Notes: generated by a model not told the origin, from the sequence alone. DNA of 64,000 bases from Macrophomina tecta (GCA_024180945.1 JAKSGN010000023.1:1426001-1490000), one strand, 5' to 3'; shown: positions 23,215-35,206, numbered from the stretch's first letter. A program made the numbers and translations.

Positions 23215-24225
23215 CTAACGTTCTCTATCTTCCTTATAGAGGAGAGAATGAGCCTCTTGAATACTTGTAAATATATCCGGTATAAATTGCTCAGAAACCT
23301 GAAAATTTCGATCTTGAAGCACAGAGTTCATTTCAAATACTGTCTTCCGAATTATATCCAAATAATTCTCTGAGGTATCCGTAATACCAAGTAACTCTTT
23401 TAACTCGGAATCCTTTTTTCCTTGAATATACCACTCTCTTTCTTCATAAATAATTTTAATGTTTTCCTTCCCTTTGATTCCGTGCATGTATTCAATCAAC
23501 ATTTGGATGCATTTACTCTTTGGCTCTCGAAGTGCTTCGGGTGTGTAGGGTAAAGTTTGCTGCCAGTATCGAGCCCAATAGTCTTTGCGAAATAATCGCC
23601 AGAAATACATTTTCGCATATTCAAGTTTCCCTTTTCGCCGCATACTCGCAATAACTTGAGCAACATTTAGGCATTTGCGATAGAGTCCCTTGAACTGACA
23701 AGGATAAGCTCCAGTAAACAAATCAGCCTGTTGAACAAGACGAGAAAGGGAGTCGAGATCCTGGAATTGCTGCTCGATTATGGATCCCTTTGAGTCCAGA
23801 TATTCGAGGAGTTGCTCCATTTTAGAACTTTTTTCGGGCTTTACCTTGTTGCTCAATGGTATACCGTGCTTTCTCCTATTTAGACTAGTAGCCGTTGAAG
23901 TGGTGAAGTCACTGTCTTGGTCTTTAAATTCTATCCTCGGCTGCAATCCTTGAGGATCTACAGGATCTTCACCTATAATTTTCGCTTGAGATACACGGTG
24001 GCCCCTATTTTCTTGAGAGTTATTCATCTGGAGAGACCAGTGTCCTGGACGAATGTTTCGTAAACTGGGCCTACGAGGTCTTCCGTAGCCGACCCTATCG
24101 AATTCTCCATCTGTTTCTGGCTCCGAAGAAGCAGAGTGAATATTGTCTGTAAAAGTTTCTTTATGCATCAAGGCTTTTTCCTTTTTTGGGGGGGAGGGAA
24201 TTACAATGCTACTAGTATTTCGCAT
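23215..24225 (-). CDS. Orphan 336-aa protein
   Basis: Uninterrupted ORF with ATG start and no recognised domain. Residues 1-140 are polar and probably disordered, with PPKKEK and RPRRPSLR basic patches. The C-terminal half looks folded: rich in Lys, Glu, Tyr and Trp, with helix-like spacing (KGKLEYAKMYFWRLFRKDYW). The coding sequence is clearly more AT-rich than the LINEs and the kinase gene nearby, which could mean a different origin or RIP pressure. I see no intron and no signal peptide. Length and clean start support a real gene, but only one line of evidence (the open frame) exists. Confidence 0.5.
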   Translation of the reverse strand: MRNTSSIVIPSPPKKEKALMHKETFTDNIHSASSEPETDGEFDRVGYGRPRRPSLRNIRPGHWSLQMNNSQENRGHRVSQAKIIGEDPVDPQGLQPRIEFKDQDSDFTTSTATSLNRRKHGIPLSNKVKPEKSSKMEQLLEYLDSKGSIIEQQFQDLDSLSRLVQQADLFTGAYPCQFKGLYRKCLNVAQVIASMRRKGKLEYAKMYFWRLFRKDYWARYWQQTLPYTPEALREPKSKCIQMLIEYMHGIKGKENIKIIYEEREWYIQGKKDSELKELLGITDTSENYLDIIRKTVFEMNSVLQDRNFQVSEQFIPDIFTSIQEAHSLLYKEDRER

Positions 24226-24659
24226 ATAAAAGGGCTCGTAGACTCCTGTATTTATATAAATTTATGCTGAAATAACATTACTGTGGTCATTGTTACCAAT
24301 CATATATACATTATACAGTTTATTAATGGAGATGTAGCAGAATTTAAAATGTGGTAAGCTTCTACTGCTATCAGCATTCGAAACCAAAGTTAAAGCTGAT
24401 CCTGTTATATTTTGAGAGAAGAGTTGTGAGATCAGAAACGAGAGTAGATTCCACCTGTCTCCTCAGAGGTACTTAGTGAATTTGTGATAACTTCCAATCC
24501 GCACAAGAAAGGATAACGCTAGGATTGGATGTAATGGGCCATTTCGTTGCTCTATTAATGACGAATAGTATATTAGAGCGGCATTGCAAAGCGCGTCTTT
24601 TCTTTATTTCGACGGAACATGGTCTGAAGTAAATTTTTGTCAATCTGTCATTGAAAACA

Positions 24660-24735
24660 AAGAAGAAGAAGAAGATGAAGAAGAAGAAGAAAATGATGAT
24701 GATGATGATGATGGTGATGACGATGATGATGATTG
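24660..24735 (+). repeat. GAA/GAT microsatellite
   Basis: Runs of AAG/GAA followed by GAT triplets. ORFs across it on both strands (Glu/Asp-rich, or Ile/Phe-rich) are products of the repeat. Confidence 0.9.
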
Positions 24736-25617
24736 TTATGAAGATGAAAAGAGAGCGAGCTTGCACCTCAGGCCTGTTAATTCCTCTTGAAATGTTGTTG
24801 GATGACTCTTAACAAAGATGCTGCTCCTGCATGGAATGATGGCCCTGATAGTAACTATGTGTCTGTATTGCTGAATTGCAACGTGTTCATCCAACGTGAC
24901 GTTTCTAGTCAACCGCACCGGCTCTTATTGCTTTGAGCTCATGATGCCATTCCTAAAACGCTGGAGGCCAGAGACACTGGTCCTCTGATTGTAAAGCTGA
25001 TGGATGTTGCCGGCATCCAGAAAATGCCAGTGACCGGACTCTGGGGCCTCGTTGCTGCCAGACGTAAGTTCTGGCGGATTGGAGGCAATTAACGATGATA
25101 CGGCAGTGGATAGCGTGCTCTGAGGATTTTGAGAGGATCGCAAAGTCCAAGAACGAGTTACCTGGAGCCACCAGCACTATTCACGAGCAGTTTTACACGC
25201 ATAGGTCTTACCACCATGATGTAGTGCACGAAGATGCTATGATGGTGTAATTCGTAAAGTTTCAGGTTTCGACCGTGAAGCTAGCATGCCGTATTAGCAG
25301 CCAAGCGTATACGTATACAGATGCACCCAAGCTAAACTCCATTCAAACGCTTCATTCTTCTAGCGAGCATGGCCCCAGATCCTGGTGGCAAGTAAGCGCT
25401 CGGAAATTGTCCCGAGTTCCGTGTCCAGGGCCTGGCTGTGCACTGTCCAGACCTGCAAGCGTTCCTGGTTGCTACAATCCTGCATTTGGCGCCAGTAGGA
25501 ATTCCCGGCTTCCAGGATCCTGCCTCTGACATGAAAGGCTTTGCCCTATGTCCCGTCTTTGATATATCGCTGCGACCCCTCCACTGTCCCGCCATTCAGG
25601 CCCCTTCTGTGTCAGAA

Positions 25618-26044
25618 ATGATCTCGAAAAAGCGCATGCTGTCTCCTCACGAGGATGACCATTCCTCCAGTAAGCTTCTTGCATTTTTACGAAGCACGTC
25701 TGCTGATCACACCAGGAGATACGTTATCGCTTATTGACGAGCTCTGGGTTATCGAAGAAGAGCGCCACGAGGCGTTCCTCGCTCGACTAAGGTTGCTAAA
25801 AGAGCATGCGCTGGGGGCTGAACCTCCACTGAAGAAGGCACGGCTCGATACTCAGGTGGAAATTCTCATGCCTCCATCTGGAGAACATACTCCGGTCTTG
25901 GATCAGCTTGTGAGTAAAGTTGGAATAGGCCAGGGCCTTCCTTGTGTCAAGGTGATGGCCAGTCGCCTTGCCTTTCGGCTCCTTAGGCGTGTTATCATTG
26001 ATATGAAAAATAAAGGGCAAGGCACTAGACCCATGCATTCTTGA
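25618..26044 (+). CDS. Small hypothetical protein, one predicted intron
   Basis: Not recognised. ATG 25618 opens a frame joined through a 46-nt intron (25670-25715: donor GTAAGC, branch GCTGAT, acceptor CACCAG) to a second exon ending at 26044, giving 126 residues. The join produces a coherent charged helix (TLSLIDELWVIEEERHEAFL), followed by PPLKKARL, a possible nuclear signal. Fungal-size intron and matching frames are the only support. The gene could start further upstream, since the exon 1 frame is open back to about 25438. Confidence 0.35.
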
Positions 26045-26826
26045 GAACAGTTTGCTGATGACAAAGATCAAAACAGAAATTGGAGGGAAATAGTGACGAG
26101 CACTGGGCTTGATCATATCATGAAGAATTAGTCTATCTACAGGAGGTTCAAGTACAGGGGCAATGGTAAATCAGTCGCGTAATCTCTTCTAGTCAATTTG
26201 TAAACCAAAAAAGAGACCAAACTCCCTCCGTTCCATATAAAGTCGCATGCTATCACCCGTACGCTTAAGCGCTTGCTCATCCCAGTTCATGGGATGCGGA
26301 TACAGCATCGTATACTCGTCTGGCACTGATTGGGAGTAGTAACGCGCTATGTCGTCTAGTTCGGCCTCGACGAGGAGTCAGAAGTGAAGAATAGTTTTTG
26401 GAAAGTGAGGATGAGGGTTTCCGATGGGCACGGGATAGATTGGAGAAATTGGTAGCTTTAAGAATTGAATATGGCGGTAAAAATTGGGATGCTTTTGAAT
26501 TGCCATTTTTTTTGACTGACGAACTACATAGTTGCTTTTGGGGAGAAGCCAGACTTAAATAGTTGACCTTCGGCAAAGAGCATGTTGCTGGATGGTGGAT
26601 TCCAGGAAGCAGGCATGCAGCTCAGCGGCTATTTCCAGCGCTAAGGGAGGTATCGAATTGACCCGTCACAGCGGGTCAATGCTGATTCTCAGATGGCAAT
26701 TTTTTGTGGCCAGCCGGGCCGTACATTGCGCCACCTGTGGGGTATGTGTGTCCAGAAGCCTTCTCGTGACAGTATGTTAGATGAATTTCAGGAATACTTG
26801 GCGAAGTGGAAGTGAGATCAATCAGG

Positions 26827-27411
26827 TCAGGGGAGTCGTACCGTTTGCATTTTGTCACGGCTGACCCTGAGACGCTGCTTCGTGTTGGGCTTGCTTGACT
26901 TCTTTACGGAGTGGTATCGGCGCCAATGAGTCGTGAAATTGCCCTTTCTCTCGAAGCGTTTGAAACAATGCGGGAACAAACAGACAATCATTTCCTTCTC
27001 TTCTTTGAAAAGCGGATTCTCCGGTGAAGAAGCCCTATCATCTTGGAAATGCTTGCACCAATGGAGTTCGAAGTTGCAAGCCTTCTTATATTTCTTGGCA
27101 CACTGTGGGTATGAGCATGAAATTCCTCTTTCATCTTCCATGAAGAGTGGCTTGTCCACCGTGAAGCTGTTTCCAGCGCCTAGGATGCCGTTCGATGTGC
27201 TGGGATGTACGTCTAAAACTTGGTTGTGGCCAGCATTGGGCTCTTGCAGAGCTAAAAGGTCCTGATGTTCGCCGCTATTTGGGACGCCGTTCATCGTTTC
27301 AAGGGTTGCATTAGAGACTTTATCGTGATCCGTTGTGGAACCTTGAAAGGTTATGGACTGCTTCGATGATTGCATGACTAGAGGATCCAGATATCCTCCA
27401 TTGTCTAACAT
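26827..27411 (-). CDS. C2H2 zinc-finger protein
   Basis: Residues about 98-170 contain two C2H2-type fingers: C-x4-C in SYPQCAKKYKK with HWCKH, and C-x4-C in LFPHCFKRFER with HWRRYH. Both have the CxxxxC...F...H.xxxH layout of DNA-binding fingers. A basic tail follows (KKSSKPNTKQRLRVSR). The N-terminal half is polar without a domain. The ATG at 27411 follows an in-frame stop, but an upstream exon is possible: an open frame with no stop lies at 27673-27428, and I could not find a convincing splice to join it. Probably a nuclear DNA-binding protein. Confidence 0.6.
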   Translation of the reverse strand: MLDNGGYLDPLVMQSSKQSITFQGSTTDHDKVSNATLETMNGVPNSGEHQDLLALQEPNAGHNQVLDVHPSTSNGILGAGNSFTVDKPLFMEDERGISCSYPQCAKKYKKACNFELHWCKHFQDDRASSPENPLFKEEKEMIVCLFPHCFKRFERKGNFTTHWRRYHSVKKSSKPNTKQRLRVSRDKMQTVRLP

Positions 27412-29791
27412 GCCATTAGCTTGGTTGTTACTGAGCTAAAGATGCATCGTAGTTTATACCAAGAGCTTGCAAGGATACGAACTGCTTCGGTGGTTGCAAG
27501 TCCATGGGGCTCCCATAGTTTTCGCGATCTGTGATTAAAGATGACATGAGAGGCGGTGCTCTTAATACTGCCATTTGGCGTACATGGAAAGGCCAGGCTC
27601 GTTGATCTATAGCCTGAATTTCCTTCATAGTCGTAAGTATGGTATCCCGAGTTCTTAGAAGGTCTTCCGTCATGAAGTAGGGCCCTTTGCTGCGCTAGAC
27701 ATATTTTAGTACAGCACATTGGGACCTAACTCAAGCAATCGCACTTGTGCCTGCACTTACCGACTCTAAATGAGCTACAGCTGCATGGGCGCCGGGCGGT
27801 AAATGGGCCTTGAATATGTCAGTACCTGAAGGAAAATGCGCCTCGGCTCACTTACACCCTCCAGAAAGGACACAGCCGAATGTCCACCCTGAGGGATTAA
27901 GTCTCTCACATATGTTATTTCCTTGCCGGATGCCATAATAGGGGGTACGACCTGAATGGTGTTTAAACGTACTGGAGGGTGAAGTCGAGAGCAGATGGGT
28001 CGTGAAGCTCTATGACCGGAAACAAGGGGCTACGTTTTATACATGTAGAGTAGAGACAAGCCTTAACGACTTATCGATACCGTGGCCCTTTTTTTTGTTG
28101 CATTCATCACGCTTCCTCATAAGCTATTACACCGCTGAAAATTTACCCCGGTTACTTCGAAGTTGCTTGGCTAACAATCCACTATCACTGGGCACAGACT
28201 GTGGGGGCGTTTACGGATGGCTTAGAACCCCGCCTTTGCCGTTGACTAGTAGCATCGCTGCCGATGTCACTATTATTATCACCATACCCGTCCGCAAAAC
28301 CCCCTGTCAGAATCCGTGTCGCAGAAAAGATCGTTTATGAGCTCTACTGTAACATATGAACACGGAGCATCCGAGATCTCACTGCGGTGGGCTTCTCCAT
28401 CGGATCACTGATTACCACGGTGCTGGAACTGGTCTGGAGCGGAGAACTCATATTAGTAACGCAACCTCTAGGCACTAAGTCACACTGGAAGTTCTGTTAC
28501 CATACTCTAGATTACTGACACCCCCGGAGGAGAGCTATTGACAGAGTTGGAGGTGGCTCGTTCCTGTAGGACCGGTACCATGAGGGCCACACTCGAGACC
28601 GCCAACTAGCTTTGAGCTTCTTTGCACAGCCTCGACGCATGGTCCTGGAAGGGCGGAACCTTTGAATGCTAATCATACGCGGCATGACGGCGACAACTCT
28701 CACCCAACGCATAGATACGCATCGGAAAGATCGTTAGTTGGATTGCTGCGTAACTGACCCCCACTGCATCCCCCTTGGTCCTGGAAACCGAAGAGAGGCC
28801 GGGCCTTGAAGAGCATACGACCGAGCTTGTAAGAGAAGGACCTTCATGGCTCCACAACCAATGAGGTATCAAACCGTGGCGAGCGTACGACGAAACCACG
28901 CATTTAGCCCCACACTGGGTGACACCAGGTGCCGGTTCCAGTAAAAACAGGACCATCCAGCAGCCGAGTATGGTATTAACTTGCGAGAGAGGGACCTTCG
29001 TAGCTCCACAGCCTCGCTTTTCTCCACCGCACGGGGCGGGATGCCGCTGCGGAAGGAAAGACTTGCGATAAAAGAGATTGAGCGACGGATTTATCCATTC
29101 TGCTGCATTTCTGGCATGAACAAGGACGGTTAATTAGTCGGTGAAACCGCACTAGCATGCTTCGAGGCAAGGAAGCGGAGTCGATGGTTCTTGTGAAGAA
29201 GAGGCGGGACAATGGTGACTGCACCAACCTACCGAGCGTTCCTTTTCCTGTATGAGCGGAACCGTGTTTCCATTGTAACGCCGCACGATGGGTCACACTC
29301 ATGGGTCGTTCATTTTGGCCATGGTGCGGTGGCTGTATGATACGGAAATGGAGGTCGGCATTGTGGTTCTAGGTCTACATCTTAGTTAGAGACGGGAGAA
29401 GAGGAAAACGCAGGTACTACGCCATAGGGAAGAGAATCACGGAAAGCAAGCCGAAAAGCCCGTTCCCCAAAATACAGTCTTGCCCCTTTCTCGACACAAG
29501 CAAGAGCGCAGATGATACAAATTCCTGTTAAAGCTGGCTATGTTCGGCATCCCTAAAGTTTTCTTTGGAAGAATCCGCAACCGGGTCGTAGTATTGCGAG
29601 AATCGGAAGCCTGGAAGGGCAGTAGGACGGTCTGCCGCCTGGCGAGTTCCCGCCCCCATTCCCATAAGAGTAGAATCAGGTCATCCCAGCCTCGAAGGTT
29701 GGGCTGGTAGCGATTCTGGCAGCCTCTAGTTCGGCACTGCTGCCAAAAAAAAAAAAATACTATGATAGTGGTTGGAGTCACCTAGACGCTG
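27412..29791. other. Mostly gene-free; short internal repeat
   Basis: A possible upstream exon of the C2H2 gene lies at 27428-27673 (minus strand). A block of about 25 bp around GGACCTTC(A/G)T(A/G)GCTCCACA occurs at about 28839 and again at about 28988. No other supported gene. A run of A at about 29744-29756 precedes the inverted-repeat cassette. Confidence 0.35.
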
Positions 29792-32056
29792 CAACTCTGC
29801 GAACTTTCCAAACTCTGCGAACTTTGCAAACTTTGTGAACTCTGCCAAGCATGTGTGGAGCTATATGCTACGGCAGCACGCTTGGCATGGGGTTACGTGT
29901 GCTCCGACCCCGAAATATCATCATGCAGGGCTAGCTCATCCGAGGCATCCTTATTTCCCGCGCAAAGTCAGCAAATATTGGGGAATGGCGGTAAGTGAGC
30001 TCGATACCATACATGCTAAAATTCCGAAGCCGAATATGCCTTTTGCAGCCATTGAAAGTGGAGATAACGCCCGCTCAACGATTCGGGAGAGTTGGAAGAG
30101 GATTGTCCTTAGATTCGTCTCTGCCGTCGCTTTGTCCTTTTCCTTCAAGGTGTTCCTTCAGTTCCTTTAGCTTCCTTCTGGGAGTGAATGACGCGAGGCT
30201 CATACTTTAGTTTCTTGCCTTTGTTTGCGTTCATCGCGCCATGGCTTTCTGTGGGCCATACCACGCGCTTTCCTCTGCCTTACGTTACTGATTCGAGCTT
30301 GTCTCTTGCACCGCACTAGTGCTTACCCTTGCTGTGGTTACGCGCTCTGAATGAAAGTTGCTCCTGCATGACAAGCCAAAACTGGCAAGGATCGTTGTGA
30401 GAAGATGCTCCGCCTCATCAGCAGGCATAGCGGCGCCTTAGAGTCAAGTGGCCCAAGGGGGCAAGGGATGTCCTCCTAAGCGAGGTGACTCCGCTCTCTT
30501 TACGATACCGGCCGTCCCTAGGAGAATTAGCAAAGCTGCAGGCCTCTCTAAAATGTTCTATATAAGAGACTCCATGGCTCGTCTTTGGTCTGTTGTGCCT
30601 CTTTTGCTTATCACCATGGCGCAAGCTCATCATCTACCTTCATATTCCTCACCTCAAACCGAACAAGACATGGACGAAAATAGTCATTTCTGGGAGTCCA
30701 TCCTAGGCGATATAGACAGATTTCTTGACATCGGCCCTCTAGGAGAGTCTAAAACCGTTAGGGAGGCACTTGAGGCCTTGACAACGACTCTTCCGAAACC
30801 CCTATTAGAGGGAGATCTAATGTCCGCTTCCAAAGACGTGTTTGGTAAGTCGCCTACAGTGATGACTTTGAGCAATTCGTTAATTATATTCCGGCCTATA
30901 GATTCATCTCTGAATGAGGCTGAGGGCCTTTTGGCTTTCCTTCTAGAGGAAGATAATGCTGAACCTTTCGGTTGCGAGAGCCCACGTAAATACTATACAC
31001 GAAAACTGAGTTTCTCCTATGACTTACCGTTTTCATAGACTTCTTGACTATGGAACCACTAAGCTCCATATCCGGCTACTCCAACGAAGAAGACCGCCTC
31101 GCCTTAATGAGAGTGAAACGCAAAACCTTCGCACCGTCTGGAAGCTACCCGGATTATAAGATCATGGCGGCATTTCCCGGAGACGTCATTTACGGGCTGA
31201 AGTTTTGGATGATTGATGGCATTGTCCATTATAGGAAGAGACTCAGGCACGAGACAGTCGTAGGTGATGAGGAGCGTGAACACATCCTCGCCCATCTTTC
31301 CGATACCTTTTTGAAGGAGCTGCTCCAAGTGAGAAACGACGAGCAAGAATGGGACAGCTTTGGTTGGTGGACACCTCTGATGAGAGCTGGAGAGGGGCCC
31401 ATAGATTATGACCTCTACTTGTTTCTAGTCCACCGTGATGTAGACTTTCTGTGGTGGATACTGATGGGCACGGTGCAAGCCCCAAAAGGGCAATTTTTCT
31501 TTCACTTCCAGACAGAGTTCGACGACGAGGGTTGGGGAAAGAGAGAGAAGCGCAATTTGGAGATGTAGTCAGCTGTAGGATAAAGCATCTTCGCTTTGTA
31601 GACTTAGGCCACCGAGACTATGATTGCAGTACTGAGAGCTTCGCCGTGGGCGGAAAACCCGCCCGTGAGAGGCGGTATGGGAGTGCTCACCACGTAATTT
31701 TCGACAACCCCTTATTTCGGCGACACCTCTCTGCAGTGGAGAGGACCATAGCCAATAAGGAAAGCTGTCCAGCTGTCGGACTCAAAAGGAGGAGTCATAT
31801 GCCTGCATACTCGTATGGCTCCAGGCTCTTCTTTCAGTCAAGGCGGTGGTGCAAAAGAATAATCGCGCACAACCGAGGGGCTGCGAGTCGCCGATTAGTC
31901 CGTGCTCCAGACCATAATCAGCTGGATTCCACGCGGAGTACTACATAGTAGGCTTGCATGCTATGAAACAAAAGTGGCTCCAGAAATGCTTAGCAGAGTT
32001 CACAGAGTTGGCAGATTTCGCAGATTTCGCAGATTTCGCACAGTTCGCACAGGTTG
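29792..32056 (+). mobile_element. Candidate inverted-repeat cassette carrying an intron-containing gene
   Basis: About 75 bp at the left (29792-29866) match the right end (about 31976-32056) in inverted orientation. Both begin CAAC, carry tandem copies of a GCGAAnnTCT-like unit and continue GTGAACTCTGC(C/T)AAGCAT. The interior has no transposase; it holds the three-exon gene at 30574-31568. I cannot see a clear target duplication. It may be a non-autonomous transposon that captured a host gene, or two separate copies of a repeat flanking a normal gene. Confidence 0.5.
30574..31568 (+). CDS. Three-exon protein with possible signal peptide
   Basis: Exons 30574-30844, 30902-30985 and 31039-31568 give 294 residues. 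Intron 1 (57 nt) has GTAAGT...CCTATAG, intron 2 (53 nt) has GTAAAT...TTTCATAG; both keep the frame, and intron 2 removes an in-frame stop. The start MARLWSVVPLLLITMAQAHH looks like a secretion signal cut after AQA. The mature part is acidic, ending in a Trp/Phe-rich region (FGWWTPLMR, VDFLWWILMGTV). No family recognised. A TATATAAG at about 30561 is close to this ATG, so the ATG at 30616 is an alternative start that would lose the signal. Confidence 0.5.
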
Positions 32057-32890
32057 TTCACCGCCACTAGCGTTCAGGCTGTCGTCGCATCCAGGTGCTT
32101 GGCCCTGACGCAAAGCACCGGTTAGCGAGCGGCGCATGGCCTGCCGCTGTGGATGGGAGACTGCGCATGAATCTCGCACGCTGAGCCAATGCTCTTCGCA
32201 TGTACGGCTCATGCGACTGTTAGATTTCCAGTACTGCTTGGGCTGTTGTTTGTCGTTCTGCCACAGGCCGAGTGTTGGGACAACCTGCGCGTTTCCATGC
32301 GTGTGGAAACGCAATGACAGCTGCGGAATGAAAGACCCTCTCACGAACGGGTCGGCCGCCCACCCTGGGCCAACCAATCGGGTCACCGCTAAATGGCCCG
32401 TTCATGGGTTCACCCTTGTAACCAAGCTGACGCGTGTGACACGGGCGCGTACGCGCTGCTTGGACTGTTTGGCAGATTTGCTACACGGCGGACTCTGCCA
32501 GGCAAAGTTGGCATATAAGTAGTGACAGCTCCACCAGTTCTTCCCGCATGTCCTGAGATCCTTTCCAACAGCAGTCCTTCTCCGCAGAATACTTACGATC
32601 CGTCCCACGCATCAGACACGACGCGCGTACATTCCGTGAACCGTGCAGAGTCACGTGCCTCGCTTCGGTCCAGCCAAGACGTTTCCCGCCACCGATTTTT
32701 TAGCGCCCTTAAGAAAGCGGTCGCCCCGCTCCGCGATCGTGTGGTCGTTCCAACCCCCAATTTTATTCTCTTTATTATAACACTATCCTAACCCAACAAC
32801 GTGCTCTGGGCCTTTCGACTGTACGTCTTTTGTTCTAATTACTACCTTTCCTTGGTTGGATTTATTTTCGAGCTTTCTATAGGTGTTCGC

Positions 32891-33336
32891 TGGCCTCTCC
32901 TTCTGCGTTAGCTCCCTCCCCTGTGTTGTAGATTAAATAAGCGGGAGTCCGGGATGGTTAACTTGTCTACCACACTCCTTCACCCCCTTGTTCTTTCGCG
33001 CGGCAGAGGCGGGGGATGCCTGACGTTTGCCTGTCACACCCTCCCCGCCAATTTGTATTCGCGGGACAGGACTGGTGGGCCGGATGAAGCGGCGACGGGC
33101 GAGCACTGCTAGCCAGCCTCTTCTTCTGCGTCAGCTCCCTCCCCTGTGTTGTAGATTGAATAAGCGGGAGTCCGGAATGGTTAACTGGTCTACCACACTC
33201 CTTCACCCCTTGTTATTTCGCGCGGCGGAGGCGGGGGATGCCTGACGTTTGCCTGTCACACCCTCCCCGCCAATTTGTATTCGCGGGATAGGACTGGTGG
33301 GCCGGATGAAGCGGCGACGGGTGAGCACTGCTGAGC
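32891..33336. repeat. Tandem duplication, two copies of about 223 bp
   Basis: Blocks such as CTCCCTCCCCTGTGTTGTAG and TGCCTGACGTTTGCCTGTCA occur twice, 223 bp apart. Copies are about 95% alike by eye and differ mainly by single bases. The second copy ends about 115 bp before the ATG at 33452. The purpose is unknown. Confidence 0.85.
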
Positions 33337-33451
33337 CAAGGCTGCTCTTAAAGCCCGGGAGGGTGGGATTCCTACTGCAGTCGCGGTAGGGGTTAACATT
33401 TATTTTTTATCAATGTGGCATTGAATAGTAATTAATTGTTTCAATACTTAG

Positions 33452-35206
33452 ATGGATGATCCCGCCGCTTGTGAAGTCGATAGCAAAAAGCCCGCGCATT
33501 TCCACGCTTTGGAGACGCATTCGTCCATAAAATGGAACTATGCCAGCACGTTCCTTGTTACATGGCGAGACCCTTCAAAGAAGGATGAGTGCGTCCTCGG
33601 GAGCATCTCTGATAAATGTAGCACGCACGTCAAATGCTTCATCGCTTTTGACTGCGATGCCGCGCTTACGGAAGTGGCGCTTACCATCCACTTATCGTTT
33701 AAGCTTGGCGTCAAGTCGAGCGGATACTGTAACATATATCTCGTCATCCCGGTAGATGCCGTGAACATGCGCGGCGCCAGTACGGCCTCATATTATGACT
33801 TCCTCGTTCCGCCAGCAACCCCACAGTTCAACAGCGCAGGCGTTCAGGAGGGAAAAGAGTTTGTCCATTGTCACTTCTCACTCAAGACACTAGGCCGTGT
33901 TGCCATGCAGGTACCGACAACTTCGAAACAGCCAAGCGAGCATGCGCGCAGGCTACTCTTGAGCCTGAAGTCCCTATCTCAGGCTATGAGTTTCGACGTC
34001 TATCTCCCACGAACGCCTGGCAGCGAGGACGCGGTCCGAAATTTCTTTCTGGGACTACGCAGGGACGTTGCCCAAGCTCCCCAGATCAACTACCAGTCAA
34101 CTTTTAGCAGACGCGAGGTGGTTTTTGACGACTGGAAAAAGTACCAAATCTACGAAGAAGACACGTTGGTGGCCCCATGGAATCCGCTCGTCGAACAGAA
34201 CCCGCCTACGTACGAGGAAACTGTCCAACACCGAGACGCCAAGAACCCTAGTGAACCCCCAACACCGAGCCCAAATTCGATACGTGACACCGAGCCTGAC
34301 ACCGAGCCTGACACCGAGACGCCGTACCGCTTGGAAGATGGCGAAGAAGGTTGATCGCAGGTAGTTGTTCAAGTCGATGAAGGACCGCCCAGAGATAAAG
34401 CGACTCAAGTGGAACGAAAAAAGGACCTCGAAGCTTCGGGAGCTCCTCAGAAGAAGTGTCATAGTGAAGATGGCACACCGCAAAGCCGTCCTCTTAAGCG
34501 CAAGGCCGGTGAAGTCTCCTCTCACACTGAACCCATCGGCTTTGCCCATACTTCCCTCTACAATCCCAGCCGGCAATTGTGGGTGGGCAAATACTACAGA
34601 GAGGTCGAGCTCGCTCGTCGATTCGATCTTTCCTGGAACCAGGTGGCCTCCAAATCCACTGTGACGCAAATCTTGTCAGATGTTTTCGTTGCACCTTCCT
34701 CTGTCTTATCCGCGACGGGTCCCAATCGCAAATTCTTCAACGATAATCAGTTCAGTTGGTTCGGCGAAGCCGTGCTATGGCTGAGAGCCGCGTGGACCAG
34801 TCGACACGATATCCTCGACGCTTGTTTCTGTGAGCTAAACATCATGTGCCTAGCCATCGGCTTGGAAGATGAGGAAATGTTTTTGAACATTAAGGAGGAG
34901 TGCACGACCAAGTTCATTAAAGGTAAGCGGGGTGTCGACAACGAGGGCCCCTGGGAAGTCAAGCTTGCAGACCGAGCACAATGGATATGCCAATTCCTCC
35001 GCCAAAACCTGGGTAACGCTACTGACACCCTCGTCTTTGACGAGATATTGCCCTTACAATACTTAAGTAGGAGGTGGAAGAGGGTTGGCGGTGACAGCGG
35101 TGTTCCCATACCCGGTCATGAGCAGGAATATGCTCACCGGGAAATGGCCTTTAATACGCAGATGGCTGCTTGTGTTGCTTGTCGCTTTATACAAGAAAAA
35201 TACTAG
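33452..35206 (+). pseudogene. Large hypothetical ORF split by one TGA
   Basis: Open from ATG 33452 to TGA 34352-34354, and open again in the same frame to 35206. Without the stop it would be a 584-residue protein. The TGA follows GGT and would be CGA (Arg) with a C-to-T change. The N-terminal 300 residues look like a compact beta-rich domain ending in a PPTYEE motif and a DTEPDTEPDTET repeat. The C-terminal half begins after a basic linker and contains LWVGKYYREVELARRFDLSW and a Cys-rich helical stretch. I recognise no family. It could alternatively be two genes, but the second half has no good start. Confidence 0.55.

Noticed and set aside
24473..24790. ORFs rich in Ile/Phe or Glu/Asp
   Set aside because: They are translations of the GAA/GAT microsatellite.
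26222..26240. CTCCCTCCGTTCCATA, like a Stowaway/mariner end
   Set aside because: Only one copy seen; no inverted partner within reach and no TA duplication, so a chance match is likely.
31451..31948. 165-codon plus-strand ORF overlapping the cassette gene
   Set aside because: Different frame from the spliced gene, Arg-rich without domain; overlap suggests chance.
32279..32320. Hairpin CGTTTCCA/TGGAAACG
   Set aside because: Eight-base stem only; no T-run, gene end or repeat context.
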